10,666 bases of DNA. It comes from Desulfobacteraceae bacterium (lineage in GTDB: Bacteria; Desulfobacterota; Desulfobacteria; Desulfobacterales; Desulfobacteraceae). The notes under the pieces were generated by a model. It was not told the origin of the DNA. It ran no database searches and saw nothing but the letters and a program-made list of their open reading frames with translations. Within the stretch, counting starts at the first letter, position 1, and each line of letters starts with the position of its first letter. Made by a program: the position numbers and the translations under genes. The DNA is taken from contig JAGLLQ010000167.1 in NCBI GenBank assembly GCA_023140455.1, positions 1 through 10,666 on the forward strand, read 5' to 3'. Of the stretch, positions 1 to 6,453 are shown piece by piece.

Positions 1-733
1 CAAATTTATCACGATTCTCACCACAAATAAACTGATTAACCCATTTTTTATTAACTTCACTCGACACATGGGGGATACCACAATATGCCACAATAATACT
101 TTCATTTAAATCAAAAATATCTTTGTCATTATTTAATAAAGCGTGTTGTTTAAATGAGGGGCGTCCATTTTCAAGCTTCCAGAACCATTGATTAATACCG
201 CCAAAGGCGGCAGCAAGCTGATCCTGCATGCCGCAGGGAACACCTGCCACACTTGACTCAATATAATGGGCAATCCATGCTGCTTTTTCAGCATCAATGT
301 TTTTATTAACATCAATACCATTTACAAGGTTATCAGCAGCAAAAAGAGCTGCAACAATAGCAACAGCTGCTGCAGAAGAGCCACCAAGTGCGCTTCTTGG
401 CGGAGAAGATGATTCAATCTGGATATGAACTCCATCAACATCAAAATAATCAGCTAAAGCAAACATAAGTCCCATTGGGTGATCAAATGGAGCTTGATGA
501 GCTAAAAATTCTGCACTGTTAAAGCCTTTGGAAGAAATCTTAACATGCCCCTTTTTAAATGCAGATAAAGTTACATAAGTACGCATATCCATTGCGATAT
601 TAAAACTCGAAGGGGACAATGAATTTAAAGGGAGATAAAAAGTACTGATGTCAAGAGTACCTCCTAAATCCACACGGCAGGGTACAGATACTTTTATTTC
701 ATTTTTCTCAAGCAAGTTTGCTAAATTCATCAT
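1..733 (-). CDS. GHMP-family sugar kinase, partial (C-terminus beyond left edge)
   Basis: This is the N-terminal 244 residues of a cytoplasmic kinase of the GHMP superfamily (galactokinase, heptose kinase, mevalonate kinase), which phosphorylates a small metabolite, probably a sugar, with ATP. The frame is open from the ATG at 733 to the window edge. Residues 18-29 (PCRVDLGGTLDI) match the N-terminal substrate motif. Residues 111-123 (PPRSALGGSSAAA) are the glycine/serine-rich ATP phosphate loop. Residues 168-179 (GMQDQLAAAFGG) match the segment carrying the catalytic Asp of galactokinase and heptokinase, here D171. The start overlaps the recO stop as ATGA, with a second ATG one codon later, so translational coupling to recO is likely. 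Family membership is clear, but the substrate cannot be read. The sequence resembles D-glycero-D-manno-heptose-7-phosphate kinase-like proteins at least as much as true galactokinase. The missing C-terminus should hold GHMP motif 3. Confidence 0.85.
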   Translation of the reverse strand, partial: MMNLANLLEKNEIKVSVPCRVDLGGTLDISTFYLPLNSLSPSSFNIAMDMRTYVTLSAFKKGHVKISSKGFNSAEFLAHQAPFDHPMGLMFALADYFDVDGVHIQIESSSPPRSALGGSSAAAVAIVAALFAADNLVNGIDVNKNIDAEKAAWIAHYIESSVAGVPCGMQDQLAAAFGGINQWFWKLENGRPSFKQHALLNNDKDIFDLNESIIVAYCGIPHVSSEVNKKWVNQFICGENRDKF

Positions 734-1521
734 CTTTCACTCTTAATTCTTTTCAAAAATGCAAGGCTTTTAAAATCACGCCCGATATGGAAAGGGATAA
801 AAGCCTGTAAAAAAGTTTCTCCCTCAGTGATTGCAAGATTTGAAAATTTGATCCTCCCAGCCTTTGAAATTTCATTTTCATTAATCCAGGCAAGTTGTTT
901 TAATGTCCCCTTAGAAATCCTTACAATGTTTGCTGTAGCTTTTTTTGCACATTTATCACAAACAAGACGGCCATTCTGGATATCAAATATCACTTTTTTC
1001 TGATCTGTCCCGGTTTCGTCTATGAGTACTCTGCATATTCCACATTTCTTTAAATCCGGAGCAAAACCTGCGATACTCATAAACCTGATCTGGAACAAAA
1101 GATTAATAATCTGTTTTGATATCAATCCTGAATTTAATGCATTAAGAGAGAACAAAAGAAGTTTATATAATCGAGGTTGAGGTTTTTGTTCTTCCAAATA
1201 AAAATTTAAAATTTCCGCCCAATAGCTTGCATATCCAGTTTTTTCAACATCAATTCTTATTTTTTCAAACGGATCAATAAGATCAACATTGGCAAGTACA
1301 GGGAGCGCATCTTTTTTTTTCTTAGGAAAAGACACTTGGATATTCATTACAGAATACAGATCTAAAGAACCTTGAAAACGCCTTATACTTTTTTTTGCAT
1401 TCTTTGCAATAACTGAAATCTTTCCTGAAGTCTCAGATAAAAAAGTGATTATATAATCATAATCTCCAAATTCTATTCTTCTCAATAAGAGAGCATCAGA
1501 AGAAAAATCCAACATTGACAC
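730..1521 (-). CDS. recO: DNA repair protein RecO
   Basis: RecO loads RecA onto SSB-coated single-stranded DNA with RecR and anneals complementary strands in RecF-pathway repair; it is cytoplasmic. The protein has 263 residues, slightly longer than the usual 240 or so. The N-terminal OB-fold region opens with the typical ALLLRRIEFGDYD (residues 10-22). The all-helical C-terminal domain contains a four-cysteine zinc site, C160-x2-C163 and C188-x2-C191, found in many RecO proteins though lost in E. coli. A GTG at 1521 directly abuts the mgtE stop; an ATG at 1515 is the alternative start, removing two residues. Neither start has a strong ribosome binding site, which fits coupling to mgtE. A run of nine A residues on the coding strand (1312-1320) encodes lysines 67-70 and leaves the frame intact. 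The stop overlaps the downstream kinase start. Confidence 0.93.
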   Translation of the reverse strand: MSMLDFSSDALLLRRIEFGDYDYIITFLSETSGKISVIAKNAKKSIRRFQGSLDLYSVMNIQVSFPKKKKDALPVLANVDLIDPFEKIRIDVEKTGYASYWAEILNFYLEEQKPQPRLYKLLLFSLNALNSGLISKQIINLLFQIRFMSIAGFAPDLKKCGICRVLIDETGTDQKKVIFDIQNGRLVCDKCAKKATANIVRISKGTLKQLAWINENEISKAGRIKFSNLAITEGETFLQAFIPFHIGRDFKSLAFLKRIKSER

Positions 1522-2886
1522 TTATAAACCAAGCAACATAGTAGCAATAAAAAAATAACAGAAAACACTTACTATATCCACAGCAGTTGTAACAAAAGGA
1601 CCTGTAGCAATTGCCGGGTCAACATTTATCTTTTCAAAGAGTAATGGAATACCGGAACCAACTAAGGCTGCAACTGACATGGAGGAAACTACAGCAAGTC
1701 CGACTGAAATTGCAAGGGGTATAAAAATCGGCTCTGTTCTATAAGTAACACTTGCAACAATACCTATAAAAAGCCCGTAGAAAACCCCAAGGATCAAACC
1801 GATCGCAAGTTCTTTTGATATAATTTTCCAGAAATCTCTTACATTGATCATACCGGTTGCAATACCTCGCACAACAATTGTTGATGATTGTGTGCCGATA
1901 TTACCACCCATCCCCATAATAACCGGAATAAAAGCTGCAAGACATGTGTATTGCGCAAGACTTTTTTCATATCCTCCTATGATTAAAAAAGCTGCAATAC
2001 CACCCACAAAACTTGCAAACAGCCACGGCAAACGAATTTTCGTACCTCGCAAAATTGTCTGGGTTTCAATATAATCATCACCCACACCTGCCATTTTCAA
2101 CATATCTTCTGTGGCAGAATCATGTAGAATATCTATAACATCATCAACAGTTACAATACCTACAATCCTGTTATCATCGTCAACGACAGGTACTGCGAGA
2201 TAATCATATCTGGAAACAACCTTTGCAACCTCTTCTCTGTCAGTGTATGTTTTAACAGAAACAATGTCTCTTGCCATGAATTCTTTTAAAGGTTTTTCAG
2301 GATGGACAACTACAAGCTGCCTTAATGAACTTACGCCTACAAGTTTTTCATATTCATCAACAACATAAATATAAAATGGCATCTCAACATCAAGAAATTT
2401 ATTTTGCAGGGCATCAATTACTTCTCTTGCGCCCACATCTTCCCCCAGGGCAATAAAGTCCGGCATCATCAAACTTCCCGCAGTATCCTCCCCATGGCTC
2501 ATGAGTTCTTCAACATCATTTGAGCCTTTGGTTTTCATTTTTTCAAGAATCTTATCTGAGAACTCTTCATCAAGAAGTCCTAAGAGTTCAGCTGCATCAT
2601 CTGCAGGCATTTGATCAAATATTTCAACAAGAATTTCAAACTGGATAGTTGTTACAAGATCTAAAAACGTATTCTCTTCAAGCTTTGATAAAAGAATTCC
2701 TTTTTGTTCAAGGGTTTCAATAAGGGAAAATAATTTATGCCGGTTATCAGAGCTGAGCTCACGAAACACTGCTGACAAATCAACCGTATGGGTCTTTTGA
2801 ATAATGTTCTTAAGCTGTTTTGTTGCTCCCCGCCGCAAAAGCCTTTTTATACTGATTATCAGTATTTCATTAGATTCCTTTTGCAT
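1522..2886 (-). CDS. mgtE: Magnesium channel/transporter MgtE
   Basis: MgtE is a homodimeric inner-membrane Mg2+ channel gated by cytoplasmic magnesium. At 454 residues it is the standard family length. The order is complete: a helical MgtE-N domain (about 35-135), paired CBS domains (about 140-258, including PVVDDDNRIVGIVTVDDV at 233-250) and a five-helix membrane domain (about 287-454). The hallmark GGNIGTQSSTIVVRGIATG lies at 327-345. The last-helix motif GPFVTTAVDIVSV (429-441) carries D437, equivalent by motif to the conserved pore aspartate of Thermus MgtE. ATG 2886 is preceded by a good AAAGGGAA ribosome binding site at about 2892-2899. It sits 42 bases after surA, and recO begins at the base after its TAA stop. 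The 42-base leader is too short for a magnesium riboswitch. Confidence 0.96.
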   Translation of the reverse strand: MQKESNEILIISIKRLLRRGATKQLKNIIQKTHTVDLSAVFRELSSDNRHKLFSLIETLEQKGILLSKLEENTFLDLVTTIQFEILVEIFDQMPADDAAELLGLLDEEFSDKILEKMKTKGSNDVEELMSHGEDTAGSLMMPDFIALGEDVGAREVIDALQNKFLDVEMPFYIYVVDEYEKLVGVSSLRQLVVVHPEKPLKEFMARDIVSVKTYTDREEVAKVVSRYDYLAVPVVDDDNRIVGIVTVDDVIDILHDSATEDMLKMAGVGDDYIETQTILRGTKIRLPWLFASFVGGIAAFLIIGGYEKSLAQYTCLAAFIPVIMGMGGNIGTQSSTIVVRGIATGMINVRDFWKIISKELAIGLILGVFYGLFIGIVASVTYRTEPIFIPLAISVGLAVVSSMSVAALVGSGIPLLFEKINVDPAIATGPFVTTAVDIVSVFCYFFIATMLLGL

Positions 2887-2928
2887 ATCATTTCCCTTTA
2901 TAAATCATACATAAAAAAACAGTTCAAG

Positions 2929-3867
2929 CTATAGAGTTGTTTTTATATGAGACATCCCTTTTAACTCCTCAAACCATTCAGTGTATTTTTTTTCAGCCTT
3001 GGCAGTAAATAATTTTTTAACAATCTCATCTTTTGCCTGATCTAAAGTTTTACCTCCAGCCATCTCAATCTTTTCAAGAAAAAAAATTTGAAATCCACCA
3101 TCAGTCAGAATAATATCTGTGTATTGATCCTTTTCAAGCAAAAGAATATTTTCTCTTATATTCTCAGCAAAGACATCAAGTTCGAATGCACCAAGATCTC
3201 CATCTGAAGATGCATTAGGAGCCTGAGAGTATTGTTTTGCAATCTCTTTAAAATCCTTTCCCTGATCCAATAAACTTTTAATTTTTTCTATTTCTTCTTC
3301 CCCATCTGCAAGAACATTTCTCAAGTGATATTTACTGACGCCAATGTATTCTTTTTCATGTTCTTCATAATATTCTTTTATTTCTTCATTTGTAATAACT
3401 ACCTTTGCTCTGATTACACGATTAATAAGCTTTGGTCGTAATATTTGACTGCGCATCTCGCTTTCATATTCTTCATATGTCATTTTCTCTTTTAAAAGTG
3501 CCTTCTTAAGCTCTTCTTCATTAATATTCTTTGTTTCTAAAAATCTTTCTACTGAAGCTTTTAATTCTTTGTCAGAAACTTTAATGTTAAGCCGCTCTGC
3601 CTCTTGCTCTGTCAATTTAAATTCAATCAGTTTATTAAGCATATCTGTCTGAAGTTTATTAATAATCTGTCCCTTTTTAGTTTCAGAGTATGCAGTTTTT
3701 TCAACTTCAACAAGGTATGGTTTGATTGCTTTATTAAGTTCCACAAGTGTAATTATATCCTCATTTACAACTGCTACAATTTTATCAATGACCTCAGAAC
3801 GAGATACATTAGAAAAAACACAAACCATTGAAAATATTACCATAAAAATACTGATCTTTTTTACCAT
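2929..3867 (-). CDS. SurA-type periplasmic peptidyl-prolyl isomerase (parvulin) chaperone
   Basis: This is an exported folding factor that helps outer-membrane proteins cross the periplasm and isomerises Xaa-Pro bonds. A signal peptide covers residues 1-24 (charged MVKK, hydrophobic ISIFMVIFSMVCVF, then SRSE). A SurA-N chaperone domain follows at about 25-165, starting with the typical VIDKIVAVVNEDIIT. One parvulin domain lies at about 178-268 and includes the SDGDLGAF motif (221-228) and a GGFQIFFLEKIE final strand. A short C-terminal helix (about 277-305) completes the SurA core. At 312 residues with a single rotamase domain it is shorter than E. coli SurA (428 residues, two parvulin domains), as in many non-gamma proteobacteria. 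The ATG is preceded by AAGGTGA (3874-3880) at six bases. It ends in TAG at 2929-2931, an ordinary stop backed by a TGA in the same frame eight codons later. Confidence 0.9.
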   Translation of the reverse strand: MVKKISIFMVIFSMVCVFSNVSRSEVIDKIVAVVNEDIITLVELNKAIKPYLVEVEKTAYSETKKGQIINKLQTDMLNKLIEFKLTEQEAERLNIKVSDKELKASVERFLETKNINEEELKKALLKEKMTYEEYESEMRSQILRPKLINRVIRAKVVITNEEIKEYYEEHEKEYIGVSKYHLRNVLADGEEEIEKIKSLLDQGKDFKEIAKQYSQAPNASSDGDLGAFELDVFAENIRENILLLEKDQYTDIILTDGGFQIFFLEKIEMAGGKTLDQAKDEIVKKLFTAKAEKKYTEWFEELKGMSHIKTTL

Positions 3868-3884
3868 ATTAAATCACCTTATAT

Positions 3885-4574
3885 TTATTTTTTTTTGGTC
3901 TTGTCTAAACCTATTAAAAATTTTTTAAGCTCTTCATTATTTATTTCAACCGGATATCTGGCAACAGCCTCATCAAGCCATGCAGAATATTTTTCTTCGG
4001 TTTTCTTTTCCCTGAGCTGAACAATCAATTCGTTTTCACTCAAGTCCTGTTTGCCTTCTTTTTTATATTCATCATAAAAATTAACAACATCTTCAGTTTT
4101 TATTACAATTTTCTCTCTCAATTCCTTTTGAATCAATTGATCAATAATAAGTCTGTTTTTAAACCGTTTTTTCCAGAAAGAATACTCAACAGCATTTTTT
4201 AAAAGCATATTTTTAAATGTATCATCAGGATAATCCTTTAAAAATATTTGTTCAGCTTTCTTAAAATCTTCTTCTGATATAGCAATGCCTTTTTCACGGG
4301 CAGTATGCAACAAGACAATTTCTTCAGACAAATCCCTTACAATCTGTATCACTATAGTATTATACTCTGAAGGATTATCCTTGATATTATAAGTATAGCT
4401 TGCCTTTCTAAGTTCAAGTTCCTCGGTGAATTGAGAAGATGTAATAAATATATCCTGTGATTTTAAAACATACGCTTCTATTTTATTTTGATCATGTGTA
4501 TTGCTGCAACTTGAAAGGAACAGGCATAAAAAGACTAAAATATGCAAAATAATTATTTTATTAAATTGGCTCAA
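3885..4574 (-). CDS. SurA N-domain-like lipoprotein lacking a rotamase domain
   Basis: This is a predicted lipoprotein of 229 residues and the first gene of the housekeeping run, 17 bases upstream of the SurA-type gene. It has a short charged start, a hydrophobic stretch (about 7-20) and a lipobox LSSC with C23 as the lipidated residue. The remainder is charged and helical, patterned like a SurA-N domain: EAYVLKSQDIFITSSQF (33-49) parallels the strand opening that domain. The C-terminal EEKYSAWLDEAVARYPVEI resembles the C-terminal EKKYTEWFEELKG of the next gene. No parvulin segment lies between, so a chaperone or holdase role without isomerase activity is inferred. TTG 4574 is the only start available: there is no in-frame ATG or GTG before the signal segment, and a stop lies two codons upstream. 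An AGGA (4587-4590) sits about 12 bases before it. Confidence 0.8.
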   Translation of the reverse strand: MSQFNKIIILHILVFLCLFLSSCSNTHDQNKIEAYVLKSQDIFITSSQFTEELELRKASYTYNIKDNPSEYNTIVIQIVRDLSEEIVLLHTAREKGIAISEEDFKKAEQIFLKDYPDDTFKNMLLKNAVEYSFWKKRFKNRLIIDQLIQKELREKIVIKTEDVVNFYDEYKKEGKQDLSENELIVQLREKKTEEKYSAWLDEAVARYPVEINNEELKKFLIGLDKTKKK

Positions 4575-4635
4575 CTTTTTTTAAAATCCTGATTAAAAAA
4601 TTTATAAAAACTATACTTCATAGCTTAACCTTAAA

Positions 4636-4664
4636 CTTCTACCATTTGATTGAGTTTGTTGCAA
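4636..4664 (-). promoter_or_regulatory. Possible sigma70-type promoter for the lipoprotein-surA-mgtE-recO run
   Basis: TTGCAA (4659-4664) and TAGAAG (4636-4641) on the minus strand each match four of six consensus bases and are 17 bases apart, 60 bases upstream of the TTG start. The position suits the first gene of the run, but matches of this quality occur by chance in AT-rich DNA. Confidence 0.22.
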
Positions 4665-4702
4665 GATTTTTTATAAATGTTGATGTGTTATTACTCATTT
4701 CC

Positions 4703-4875
4703 GGGCGGTTGTGGATTGCGGTTCACAGATTGAACTATTCTTACAGGCTCTAAATTCCGTTACGCTCAAGACAAAAACTCACTTCGTTCAAACAATTTTT
4801 CCTTTTAACCGCTTCACTGCATTAAGACCCTGTACAGAATTGCAATCAATGATTCCCCGCGACCCACAACCACCC
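4703..4875. repeat. Fold-back element A: long imperfect palindrome, about 173 bases
   Basis: The outer 19 bases at 4703-4721 (starting GGGCGGTTGTGG) match the complement of 4857-4875 at 16 of 19 positions. Similarity continues inward with small gaps: 4726-4750 (GATTG, ATTCT, TACAGG) pairs with 4826-4848, and 4751-4765 pairs with 4811-4825 at about 11 of 15. This gives arms of roughly 63 bases around a central 45 bases (4766-4810). The DNA is more GC-rich than its surroundings and stands between the SIR2-like gene and the lipoprotein gene. Such size and structure fit a non-autonomous palindromic element or dispersed intergenic repeat. No transposase is present. A 68-codon open frame on the plus strand through it (4711-4917) is most likely not a gene. 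Confidence 0.7.
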
Positions 4876-5093
4876 TCCCCGGCAAACCGACAAAGCTGTC
4901 CAGAGTTGACGTTATAAGGGAACCAAGGAATTACTTTTGCCTGTCTCCTTAAACCTATACATTCAATATTGAGCTAATGTTATAATAAACATTCAGTTTT
5001 AAAAATTATTTTTGATTATATTAGTAGGATAACGGAGCTGATCAGACGACTGTTTACTGCATCTACTGAATTTATCTTGTTGGATGTTTGTTT
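4876..5093. other. Gene-free spacer between fold-back A and the SIR2-like gene
   Basis: Together with fold-back A and the promoter region this makes up the 519 bases without a gene between 4575 and 5093. I see no convincing open frame, hairpin terminator with a T-run, or RNA gene here. The sequence returns to the AT-rich background after about 4920. Confidence 0.5.
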
Positions 5094-6167
5094 TTAACTC
5101 AAATCAACATCTTCAGCCACACCCCGCTTGGCAAACCATTCTTGGAGCCCCTCTAAAGAATCGGTTTTAAAAGGTCCAAAATGTTCAGCAGGCTTTCCAT
5201 AAATGGATGCCGAGGTCTTCCACTCAAATGTTCTCCTTGGCCACAAAGCAACTGAGCAATCCCAAAAATCCCTGGATACCATGTAATGCTGGTGTGGAAA
5301 AAATCCTGCCCAAGATTCCAAAAGTATGTCCTCACTCTTAATATCAATAATTTCGGCGTGACTAATATCTCGCATTGGAGTTTGCTTCCATCCATCAAGT
5401 AAAAGCTTCCTTGCATTGTAATCTGTGGCAGGGCCAGACTATCCAAAAATAGTAAGGTGGAAGGCTTCCTGAAGTTTTTCCGTTACGGCATTCCAATCCC
5501 GAAAAATTGTCGCATTCTTTACGTAATCTTTATCCTCATCAGGAAAAAATAAGCGCCCTTGAATTAAGTCACTATGGCATACTGGGCACTTTTCACCTGG
5601 CCAGCCTAATACATCATGCTCAGCGCATGTCCTGAATGTGACGCAACCGTGTAGGAATCTAATGTCTGGAAGTTTGGCAACACTTCGATTTCTTCTATAG
5701 GCCTGTATCAAAAATGGATCCCAATTGAACGTTGCAATGACATCTTTGCCTCGAAGCCCCAAAACCATGTAATCATAAATGGTTGGATGATCAGGCAGTT
5801 CCAAACCCTGAAAATAATCTTCTATTAATTTCTCAATGTTCGTAAGTTGTGATTGATAGTTTCCATTCTTTCTTATCCAAGAGAATGAAGACTCAAAATT
5901 TCCTTTCGGCGGTTGAGATTCTTGCATCAATTCTTTCCAGGCTTTTCCTAAAATCTCTGGGAGGTCGTCCATCAAAGGAATAGCTCTACCAAACTTATCC
6001 CCTTTTGGCATGGCAGCCTTGCTCGCACCCGCACCAAGAATTACAACATGTGGTCGTGGGTTGGCAGATGGTTTTGCTTTCAGCTTGTCTTTCGTAAGTA
6101 TATTATACATTGCCAGTGATGTTTTACAATTCCTTTCAGACGGTATTAATAAATAGGGGAAACTCAT
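5094..6167 (-). pseudogene. SIR2-like NAD-binding protein, interrupted by an in-frame TAG
   Basis: Read through one amber codon, this is a 357-position SIR2-like protein. These enzymes bind or hydrolyse NAD+, and several are antiviral effectors; a defence role here is inference. The NAD-binding loop HVVILGAGASKAA is at residues 40-52. FNWD (147-150, N148) and LHG (172-174, H173) correspond to the family's Asn and His active-site region. Cysteines C175, C181, C194 and C197 (CPVC) suggest a zinc site. After IFG (240-242) comes TAG (5439-5441), then SGPATD and 114 further coherent residues to a TAA at 5094. Homologues as I recall them have Tyr there (IFGYSAP), so one base change from TAT or TAC explains it. 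ATG 6167 follows AAGGAA (6176-6181) at a good distance; M20 at 6110 is an alternative. If TAG terminates, the product is 242 residues. The gene is richer in G+C than its neighbours and is bracketed by fold-back repeats. Confidence 0.8.
5439..5441 (-). other. In-frame amber codon inside the SIR2-like gene
   Basis: The forward bases CTA read TAG on the minus strand in the same frame as both the upstream 242 codons and the downstream 114 codons, with no insertion or deletion. The flanking residues read IFG-TAG-SGPATD. TAG is also the ordinary terminator of the SurA-type gene (2929-2931) and of the OppF-type gene (6454-6456), so it is not reserved for another use in this genome. Confidence 0.92.
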
Positions 6168-6186
6168 ATCGCTTTTTCCTTATTTA

Positions 6187-6219
6187 TCAATAAGATATGA
6201 AATCATATAAGTCAATCAA
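6187..6219 (-). promoter_or_regulatory. Possible promoter of the SIR2-like gene
   Basis: Two overlapping candidates lie 20-50 bases before the start: TTGATT (6214-6219) with TATCTT (6192-6197) at 16 bases, and TTGACT (6210-6215) with TATTGA (6187-6192) at 17 bases. They suggest the gene has its own promoter between fold-back B and its ATG. The matches are only partial. Confidence 0.28.
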
Positions 6220-6284
6220 TGATTTAGGCCTTATTCATAATTAAAAGCATAGGTCGGATTCAATGGATATCAAAACAGCCAGTG

Positions 6285-6440
6285 CAGGCCTGCCTGTCTT
6301 GCAACGACCGGATTGGCTGCGATTTTTGTAAAAGTTTCAAAGACCTGGAATGCTAAAACCACGAATGTGGTTTAATGGAAGGTGTTTATAAACTTTAAAA
6401 AATCGTTCAGCCTCCAGGGAGTGCAAGACAGGCAGGTCGG
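6285..6440. repeat. Fold-back element B: nested palindrome, about 150 bases
   Basis: Three nested inverted pairs share one centre. The outer arms are CCTGCCTGTCTTGCA at 6289-6303 and its perfect 15-base complement at 6422-6436. Middle arms 6315-6337 and 6390-6412 both read GGCTG, CGATTTTT and AAAGTTT, with small gaps. The inner hairpin is AAACCAC (6356-6362), loop GAAT, GTGGTTT (6367-6373). The whole can fold into one long hairpin or cruciform. It begins 14 bases after the oppF stop and ends about 115 bases before the SIR2-like ATG. An 8-base direct repeat AGGTCGGA occurs at 6251-6258 and 6434-6441, but the right copy overlaps the arm, so it is not a clean target duplication. It fits a non-autonomous mobile palindrome; it could also act as a transcription barrier after oppF. 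It lacks the purine/pyrimidine core ends of an integron attC site. Confidence 0.8.
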
Positions 6441-6453
6441 AACGGGTACTTGT

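Noticed and set aside
2887..2928. Magnesium riboswitch (M-box) upstream of mgtE
   Set aside because: Only 42 bases separate surA from mgtE, too short for such an aptamer, and no matching structure is visible.
4711..4917. 68-codon plus-strand open frame
   Set aside because: It lies across fold-back element A, has no ribosome binding site or recognisable domain, and its sequence is explained by the palindrome.
5439..5441. Pyrrolysine as the firm explanation of the TAG
   Set aside because: No PYLIS-like element or pyl gene can be shown here, TAG serves as a normal stop twice in the window, and a Tyr-to-amber point mutation is simpler. Kept only as an alternative.
5153..5446. 97-codon minus-strand frame overlapping the SIR2-like gene
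   Set aside because: It is in a different frame from the conserved SIR2-like reading. The in-frame sequence through the TAG gives the family-like protein, so this is a shadow and there is no frameshift.
6285..6440. Integron attC site or retron msr-msd RNA
   Set aside because: The ends lack the RYYYAAC/GTTRRRY cores of attC, and no integrase or reverse transcriptase is nearby.
6251..6441. AGGTCGGA direct repeat as a target-site duplication
   Set aside because: The right copy overlaps the outer palindrome arm while the left copy lies about 38 bases outside the left arm, so the two do not flank a symmetric element.
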